Part shown: piece after piece, positions 1 to 4,117 of the stretch
How the letters are laid out: every line of letters starts with the position of its first letter
Numbering within the stretch: position 1 is the first letter of the stretch
Source: Candidatus Aminicenantota bacterium
GTDB lineage: Bacteria > Acidobacteriota > Aminicenantia > UBA2199
Length of the DNA stretch: 8,962 bases
NCBI GenBank assembly: GCA_030671465.1
Contig: DAOVIP010000050.1
Location: forward strand, 1-8,962
Direction: 5' to 3'
Notes under the pieces: model-generated
Databases searched by the model: none
Seen by the model: the letters and a program-made list of their open reading frames with translations, nothing else
Told to the model about the DNA's origin: nothing
Made by a program: the position numbers and the translations under genes

Positions 1-136
1 AATAGGCATGGGCTTCCCCGAAATAGATCAAGCGAAGATTTTTCGTTTCAACGGTTTCAAAACGGGAGTAAACAGGATGGCTAACAAAAAAGATCGACAT
101 TAAAATAAATATGGTCACAACACTGATTTTCTTAAT
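1..136 (-). CDS. N-terminus of an exported protein of unknown function (partial, ATT start)
   Basis: Not an ATG-initiated frame, but the minus strand reads without a stop from base 136 to the window edge. It begins (M)KKISVVTIFILMSIFF, a classic signal peptide: two lysines, then about 15 hydrophobic residues, with a likely cleavage after V-Y-S (around residue 24). The mature part starts RFETVETKNLRLIYF, continuing GEAHAY. The start is chosen at ATT (134-136) because a near-perfect Shine-Dalgarno, AGGAGG (142-147), lies 5 bases upstream and ATT is followed directly by the two lysine codons. An in-frame GTG at 158-160 would add eight residues with three glutamates and lacks a comparable ribosome site. 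The pattern 'F-x-x-V-x-T-x-N-L-x-L-I-Y' resembles the start of large secreted peptidase- or propeller-type surface proteins, but that is only an impression; function is unknown. It follows the repeat-protein gene on the same strand, across a hairpin. Confidence 0.7.
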   Translation of the reverse strand, partial: MKKISVVTIFILMSIFFVSHPVYSRFETVETKNLRLIYFGEAHAY

Positions 137-139
137 TTT

Positions 140-147
140 CTCCTCCT
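140..147 (-). promoter_or_regulatory. Shine-Dalgarno site that decides the ATT start
   Basis: Read on the minus strand this is AGGAGGAG. Its AGGAGG core (142-147) is 5 bases from the ATT codon at 134-136. The next in-frame GTG inside the signal sequence (116-118) is too far away and would remove the lysine-rich n-region. Confidence 0.65.
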
Positions 148-158
148 CTTTGAAAAGC

Positions 159-199
159 ACAGTACCATTTTCCCCCCAGTAGGGAGAAAATGGTACTGT
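159..199 (-). terminator. Strong stem-loop after the repeat-protein gene (terminator or intergenic hairpin)
   Basis: Bases 159-172 and 186-199 are perfectly complementary (14 bp). One mismatch (173/185) is followed by three more C-G pairs (174-176 with 182-184), leaving a loop of about 5 bases. It lies 15 bases beyond the stop codon of the repeat-protein gene. On the minus strand the stem is followed by only a short T run (GCTTTTC), so a Rho-independent terminator is plausible but not textbook. The ribosome site of the next gene begins about 12 bases after the stem, so the hairpin could instead modulate translation or transcript stability of that gene. Confidence 0.6.
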
Positions 200-213
200 A
201 TCGATTGACCGTT

Positions 214-2553
214 TTATTTGATCAGTGCTTCTCTGGACAGTGCTTTTCTGAAGTTGTCGTGACTGATGGCCCTTCTGAATGAATCCTGGGAGATGGCCTT
301 GAGAAAGGGCTCGCTGAACAGGGCCCGTCTCAAAACCTTATGTGACATGGCCTTTCGCATGGATTCACTGAAAAGTGCCCTTCTGAGCGGCTCCCTGGAC
401 AGGGCACTCCGCATGGTATCACTGAAAAATGCCTCTCTCAAAACTCCACTGGACAAAGCATTTCTCATGGTTTCACTAAAGAAAGCCCGGCGTAAAATCC
501 CATTGCCAATGGCTTTCCTGAAAGACTCACTGGACAAGGCCCTGAGCAGTGTTTCATTCTCAAAGGCTTTCCTTAAATCGGCATCCCGGGAGATGGCCTT
601 CAAGAATTGGCCGTCTCCGGCTATGGCCTTTCGGAGCACCTCATGATCGGCAACCGCCTTCATAAAAGCTTGATTCGAGAATGCTTTTCTCAGCGGCTCA
701 CTGAAGAGTGCTCTTTTCAGGGGTTGGTCCATCAGGGCTTTGCGAAAAGCCTCCTGGTTCAGCGCCCTCATAAAGGGCCCTGAAAACATGGCTTTTCTCA
801 TGGCCTGGTCGCCAATTGCCTTTCTGAAGGATTCTCCAAACAGGATATTCCGCATGGATTCCATTTCAATAGCCCGGCGGAAAGATTTACAGGACAGTGC
901 CCGGAGTAAGGTTTTGTTGCCTAAGGCCCGGCGTAAGGTTTCATCGCCTTCCATGGCCCGGACCAATCCGTCATGTTTGGATATGGCTTTTCTCAAGGCA
1001 ACCTCACTGGTTAGAGCCCGGCGGAAAACATCACTGCCAAAGGCTTTGGCCAAGGTCTCGCTGAAAAATGCTTTTCGTAAAGCATTATCCGCAAATGCCT
1101 TTCGACAGGCTTCACCAAACAGGGCTTTTCTCAAGGGTTGATCAGCCATTGCCCTTCTCATGGGTTGGCTGCACATGGCTTTCAGCATGATCTCATTATT
1201 CAGGGCTTTGCGAAGGGCCGGATCATTGGCCATGGCTTTTTGCAACCCGTCATGTCCGGAAACAAAATTCCTCAATGCATTCTGATCGGCCAGTGCTTTG
1301 CGGAAAGATGCATCCATCATGGCCTTTTTCAAGGGCCCACCGAACAGGGCTTTTCTTAAATTTTCCCTGGCCAGTGCTTCCTTGAAAGGTCCGTGAAACA
1401 GGGCTTTTCTGAATTCATCCGCTTCCAGGGCCCTGCGCAGGCTTTCATGGGAAAATGCCTTGAGAAAGATTTCGCTATTGACAGCCTTCGTGAGAATATC
1501 ATCCCTGACCATGGCCTTTTGCAGGACTTCATTCAAAGCAATGGCCTTTCGAAATGCCTCACGATCGGACATGGCCTTCCGAAAAGCCTCTCCTGATAAG
1601 GCCTTTCTGACCGGCTCACTGAAAATGGCTTTACATAACACCTCATCAGCCATGGCCCGATAAAAGGGTTCGCTGAATAAGGCTTCCCTCAATACATCAT
1701 GAGACAGGGCTTTCAACAGGGTTTCATTGGAAAGGGCTTTACGAAGGGATTCGTCATGCAAGGCTTTTCGCACGGAATGGCTGGACAACGCTTTCAACAA
1801 AATGTCCTGGCCAAATGCCCGGCGCAATTCCGGGTCTTTGGAGAAAGCTTTTTGTAAGCTTTCATCACCGGAGATGGCTTTGCGAAGCGCTTCATGATCT
1901 CCTAGCGCCTGACGAAACACATCTCTTGCCAATGCTGCCTTAAGGGGTTCGCAAAACAGGGCTTTTCTCAAGACCTCATCGGACAAAGCCTGGCGGAAAG
2001 GTTCATGAAAAATGGCCTTGCGCAATTCATCATTAAAAATGGCCATGCGAAAAGGCTCACTGTTCATGGCTTTGCGAAATCCCTCATCAGACATGGCCTT
2101 TCTGAAGCTGTTACTCATCATGGCCCGGCGCATACTCTTATGAGAAATGGCTCTCCGCAACGCTTCTCCAAACAGGGCCTTCCTCACCGTTTCATTTTCC
2201 ATGGCCGCAATAAAATCCTTACTGTTGATCAAAGCCTGGATTTGATCATTCTGCAACAGGGTTTGAGTTTGGGAATCACTAAGAACCACATCCGCTGGAC
2301 TCAGCTGATCAGCTTGATACCGCTGGGCTTTCTCCACACCACCGATTGTCGCACTGGTTTCTTGTCCCTGAGGCCAGGGATAAAAAATCCCAAAATAGCC
2401 AATTAAAATGATGGCTACTACTGCGCCTCCCAATAACCATTTCCTGGTTCTTGATTTACTCATTTCGTCCTCCTTAATACTGATTTTTAATTTATATTGA
2501 ATCTCATCCACCTTGCTTCGGTAATACTTTTTGAGTCTTTTCTCAGGTTTCAT
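214..2553 (-). CDS. Membrane-anchored giant nonapeptide-repeat protein, function unknown
   Basis: A 779-residue protein that I do not recognise as any named family. Residues 1-38 are highly basic (MKPEKRLKKYYRSK...). Residues 39-58 (WLLGGAVVAIILIGYFGIFY) form one membrane helix, so by the positive-inside rule the rest faces the periplasm or outside. Residues 59-104 are a Q/S/T-rich linker. Residues 105-776 can be divided without gaps into 73 units of 9 residues (58 units) or 10 residues (15 units), closing with L-I-K. The consensus is [L/F/M]-[R/L]-[K/R]-A-[L/M/I/F]-x-x-[D/E]-x. Position 4 is alanine in 70 of 73 units. Each unit looks like one very short helix with basic residues at 2-3, an acidic residue near 7-8 and often G or P at the junction. 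The gene begins 57 bases after the ECF sigma gene on the same strand, so it is probably co-transcribed with it. Two in-frame starts with good ribosome sites exist (2553 and 2463). An anti-sigma role for the cytoplasmic head is speculation. Confidence 0.85.
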   Translation of the reverse strand: MKPEKRLKKYYRSKVDEIQYKLKISIKEDEMSKSRTRKWLLGGAVVAIILIGYFGIFYPWPQGQETSATIGGVEKAQRYQADQLSPADVVLSDSQTQTLLQNDQIQALINSKDFIAAMENETVRKALFGEALRRAISHKSMRRAMMSNSFRKAMSDEGFRKAMNSEPFRMAIFNDELRKAIFHEPFRQALSDEVLRKALFCEPLKAALARDVFRQALGDHEALRKAISGDESLQKAFSKDPELRRAFGQDILLKALSSHSVRKALHDESLRKALSNETLLKALSHDVLREALFSEPFYRAMADEVLCKAIFSEPVRKALSGEAFRKAMSDREAFRKAIALNEVLQKAMVRDDILTKAVNSEIFLKAFSHESLRRALEADEFRKALFHGPFKEALARENLRKALFGGPLKKAMMDASFRKALADQNALRNFVSGHDGLQKAMANDPALRKALNNEIMLKAMCSQPMRRAMADQPLRKALFGEACRKAFADNALRKAFFSETLAKAFGSDVFRRALTSEVALRKAISKHDGLVRAMEGDETLRRALGNKTLLRALSCKSFRRAIEMESMRNILFGESFRKAIGDQAMRKAMFSGPFMRALNQEAFRKALMDQPLKRALFSEPLRKAFSNQAFMKAVADHEVLRKAIAGDGQFLKAISRDADLRKAFENETLLRALSSESFRKAIGNGILRRAFFSETMRNALSSGVLREAFFSDTMRSALSREPLRRALFSESMRKAMSHKVLRRALFSEPFLKAISQDSFRRAISHDNFRKALSREALIK
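226..2241 (-). repeat. Tandem array of 73 coding repeats of 27 or 30 bp
   Basis: The array encodes residues 105-776 of the repeat protein. Units are mostly 27 bp, with five groups of three 30-bp units at 577-666, 937-1026, 1216-1305, 1495-1584 and 1828-1917. On the plus strand the array shows as recurring words such as ATGGCCTT and GGGCTTTTCT. The units have diverged at DNA level (different codons and substitutions), so this is an old, selected protein repeat and not a recent slippage array. The first unit (residues 105-113) is the most degenerate. Confidence 0.9.
2469..2475 (-). promoter_or_regulatory. Internal Shine-Dalgarno for an alternative start of the repeat protein
   Basis: On the minus strand AAGGAGG stands 5 bases before an in-frame ATG (2461-2463), which would give a 749-residue protein beginning MSKSRTRKWLLGG directly ahead of the membrane helix. 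It is stronger than the site used for the longer form. Confidence 0.6.
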
Positions 2554-2560
2554 ATTGAAG

Positions 2561-2566
2561 CTCCTT
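2561..2566 (-). promoter_or_regulatory. Shine-Dalgarno for the long form of the repeat protein
   Basis: On the minus strand AAGGAG lies 7 bases upstream of the ATG at 2551-2553. It supports translation of the 30-residue basic head that precedes the internal start at 2463. Confidence 0.6.
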
Positions 2567-2610
2567 CCAATTATATTGACGAGTGAATAAAAAAAATGGT
2601 GAAAAAAAGA

Positions 2611-3174
2611 TTAAAAATCCAAATCTTTACCCAGGTTTTTTCTGATCAGGCGGACCTTGGATTTGACCGTATTGACATTGAGGTTCAAAATCCGGCTGAT
2701 GTCTTTATATCTCATGTTCTCAAAGAACCGTAAATAGGAAATCTCTCGTTCCGTCTCATCCAGCTTACTCAGACAATGATCAATTTTTTCCACCAGATCC
2801 CGTTCAATGACAATCTTTTCCGGTGTTCGCAGGTCTAGAACCTTTTCAATTTCGATTTCACCAGTATTAATAAAATTTTCTTTTCTGCTTTTCAAAAAAT
2901 CAATACAGTGGTTTCTGACAATTCGATAAATCCAGGCTTTAAATGAATGCAAGGGATTGAAGGTATTCAGGTTTTTATAAATTTTAATCATGACTTCCTG
3001 AAAGATATCATCAAAGGAAGGATGATTAAAGGGAATCAGATTGGAAATATAAAAACCAATTTTCTGATGGTAATGATACCAAATGAACTGAAATAATTTA
3101 GATTTTTCCTTTTCACCGAAAGAAGAGCCGATGAAGACATAAAACCGTTCATAAAGCTCTTGAACTTTATCCAT
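2611..3174 (-). CDS. ECF-type RNA polymerase sigma factor
   Basis: A 187-residue sigma70-family protein with the two-domain ECF layout. Region 2 spans about residues 25-95: DDIFQEVMIKIYKNL, then FKAWIYRIVRNHCIDFLK, the usual promoter -10 and core-binding helices. A short acidic linker follows. Region 4 spans about 124-182: LDETEREISYLRF, then a helix-turn-helix YKDISRILNLNVNTVKSKV that would read the -35 element. No sigma 1.1 or region 3 is present. The N-terminal 24 residues are extra compared with minimal ECFs. It probably directs RNA polymerase to a small regulon, and the repeat protein encoded 57 bases downstream is the obvious candidate member or regulator. A good sigma70-like promoter precedes it (3253-3281), but no Shine-Dalgarno is visible directly ahead of the ATG. 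A divergent anti-sigma/STAS pair lies on the other side. Confidence 0.9.
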   Translation of the reverse strand: MDKVQELYERFYVFIGSSFGEKEKSKLFQFIWYHYHQKIGFYISNLIPFNHPSFDDIFQEVMIKIYKNLNTFNPLHSFKAWIYRIVRNHCIDFLKSRKENFINTGEIEIEKVLDLRTPEKIVIERDLVEKIDHCLSKLDETEREISYLRFFENMRYKDISRILNLNVNTVKSKVRLIRKNLGKDLDF

Positions 3175-3252
3175 AAAGGTTTAGGTTAGAATTGGGTGAA
3201 AGGAATCCTTGTTTCCTACCTTTTATCCTCTCAAACATTTTGCCCGTTAGAA

Positions 3253-3281
3253 ACTATAATCATTGGCAAAAAAAAAGTCAA
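3253..3281 (-). promoter_or_regulatory. Sigma70-like promoter of the sigma factor gene
   Basis: On the minus strand: TTGACT (3276-3281), a 17-base spacer, and TATAGT (3253-3258). Both boxes differ from consensus by one base and the spacing is optimal. The predicted transcription start is near 3246, giving a leader of about 70 bases. This suggests the ECF gene is expressed from a housekeeping promoter and is not strictly autoregulated. Confidence 0.65.
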
Positions 3282-3311
3282 GTTTTTCATATTAATTATT
3301 TATTCGACTTT

Positions 3312-3320
3312 TGCTATAAT
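3312..3320 (+). promoter_or_regulatory. Extended -10 promoter of the anti-sigma/STAS operon
   Basis: TGCTATAAT matches the extended -10 consensus (TGnTATAAT) exactly. The -35 region at 17 bases (TTAATT, 3292-3297) is poor, as is tolerated with an extended -10. The predicted start near 3327 leaves a leader of only about 9 bases before the ATG at 3336. Confidence 0.55.
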
Positions 3321-3332
3321 GACATTGTCATT
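3318..3332. promoter_or_regulatory. Inverted repeat AATGAC-ATT-GTCATT, possible operator
   Basis: A perfect 6-bp inverted repeat with a 3-base centre. It overlaps the last bases of the -10 box and the predicted transcription start of the anti-sigma operon. The position suits a repressor site. The binding protein is unknown, and a short palindrome in AT-rich DNA can occur by chance. Confidence 0.35.
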
Positions 3333-3335
3333 TAT

Positions 3336-3752
3336 ATGTCGGTAAAAAAAACCATAAAATTAAAAAACAGTTTTTCAGAAATTAAAAAACTGAATGACTT
3401 TCTCGGGGAATTTCTTCAGCATCATTCCCTTAACATTCTCAACCATCAGGACATTCAGCTTTCTCTGGAAGAGATATTTAACAATATTTTATTATATGCC
3501 TATCCAGACAGGCAGGCCCATGAAATCAGCTTTCAATTCAATTTGGAAAACAAGGTCTTGTGGATTTGTATTGAAGATGATGGCATTCCTTTTAATCTGC
3601 TCGAGGTCAAGGAACCCGAATTGACAACCCCTCTTCAGGAACGGCAGGTGGGAGGTTTGGGTATTCATTTGATTCGGTCTTTAATGGATGAGATCTCCTA
3701 TCAAAGAAAAAACAATAAAAATATATTAACCATAAAAAAAAATACAAATTGA
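3336..3752 (+). CDS. RsbW/SpoIIAB-like anti-sigma factor serine kinase (HATPase)
   Basis: A 138-residue GHKL-fold ATPase with the features of anti-sigma regulatory kinases. The N box is LEEIFNNILLYAY (about residues 44-56, with paired Glu and Asn). The G1 box is EDDGIPFN (80-87). The G2 box is VGGLGIHLIRSLMDE (105-119). No sensor or HisKA domain is present. In the known systems such proteins bind a sigma factor or other target and phosphorylate a STAS antagonist, and the next gene encodes exactly that partner. The open frame extends upstream to 3192. I choose 3336 because MSVKKTIKLKN aligns with the usual short N-terminus and because a promoter lies inside the extension. No Shine-Dalgarno precedes this ATG, consistent with a near-leaderless message. 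RsbW-type proteins usually hold SigB/SigF-type sigmas and not ECFs, so the neighbouring sigma may not be its target. Confidence 0.85.
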   Translation: MSVKKTIKLKNSFSEIKKLNDFLGEFLQHHSLNILNHQDIQLSLEEIFNNILLYAYPDRQAHEISFQFNLENKVLWICIEDDGIPFNLLEVKEPELTTPLQERQVGGLGIHLIRSLMDEISYQRKNNKNILTIKKNTN

Positions 3753-3767
3753 TAAAATGGGGGTAAT

Positions 3768-4106
3768 ATGCAAATAAAAGAAGAAAAAATCGGGCCAGTA
3801 CTGGTATTATCTGTTTCCGGCAGAGTGGAAATGCTCACCTCACCCCAGCTGAAAGAAAATATTGTCAACCACATCAATATCGGAGAACATCAGCTGCTCT
3901 TCGATCTTTTCGAGCTGGATTACATCAGCAGCCCGGGCCTGGGTATACTGCTATATGCGGCCAAATTACTACAGGAAAAAAAGGGAAAAATGAACTTATG
4001 CGCTCTGAAACCCCATATTTTTGAAGTCTTTAAAATCTGCGGTTTTGACAAGGTTCTCCCCATTTTTCAAACCCGGGAGGAAGCCCTCGAGGCATTTGAC
4101 CGATGA
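3768..4106 (+). CDS. STAS-domain anti-sigma factor antagonist (RsbV/SpoIIAA-like)
   Basis: A 112-residue single STAS domain: beta-strand start IGPVLVLSVSGRVEM, helix SPQLKENIVNHI, core strand HQLLFDLFELDYISS. The conserved phosphorylation loop follows, IS-S55-PGLGILLYAAKLL. Serine 55 aligns with the serine phosphorylated by RsbW/SpoIIAB kinases in the family pattern D-S-[ST]-G-L-G. Here the preceding Asp is Ser and the following Ser/Thr is Pro. It starts 15 bases after the kinase stop, behind a G-rich ribosome site, so the two form an operon. Unphosphorylated protein would be expected to bind the kinase and release its target. No other domain is attached. The gene converges on lptFG with an 11-base gap. 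Confidence 0.88.
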   Translation: MQIKEEKIGPVLVLSVSGRVEMLTSPQLKENIVNHINIGEHQLLFDLFELDYISSPGLGILLYAAKLLQEKKGKMNLCALKPHIFEVFKICGFDKVLPIFQTREEALEAFDR

Positions 4107-4117
4107 CAGGTAGGCGA

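Noticed and set aside
226..2241. CRISPR-like or satellite DNA interpretation of the repeat region
   Set aside because: The unit is 27/30 bp without spacers, keeps one frame for 2 kb and is conserved at the protein level, not the DNA level.
266..2406. Several open frames of 67-133 codons on the plus strand opposite the repeat gene (for example 266-646, 740-1141, 2005-2406)
   Set aside because: They are mirror images of the repetitive, stop-poor minus-strand array. They break in several frames, have no ribosome sites and give low-complexity products.
2554..2610. ECF-type promoter (CGTC near 2580 on the minus strand) or TATAAT-like promoter ahead of the repeat gene
   Set aside because: No GAAC-like -35 element stands at the right distance, and the TATAAT-like word would put the transcript start inside the ribosome site.
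3192..3335. N-terminal extension of the anti-sigma kinase to an ATG at 3192
   Set aside because: The extra 48 residues do not resemble the family, and the stretch contains the divergent promoters. Start 3336 fits the usual length.
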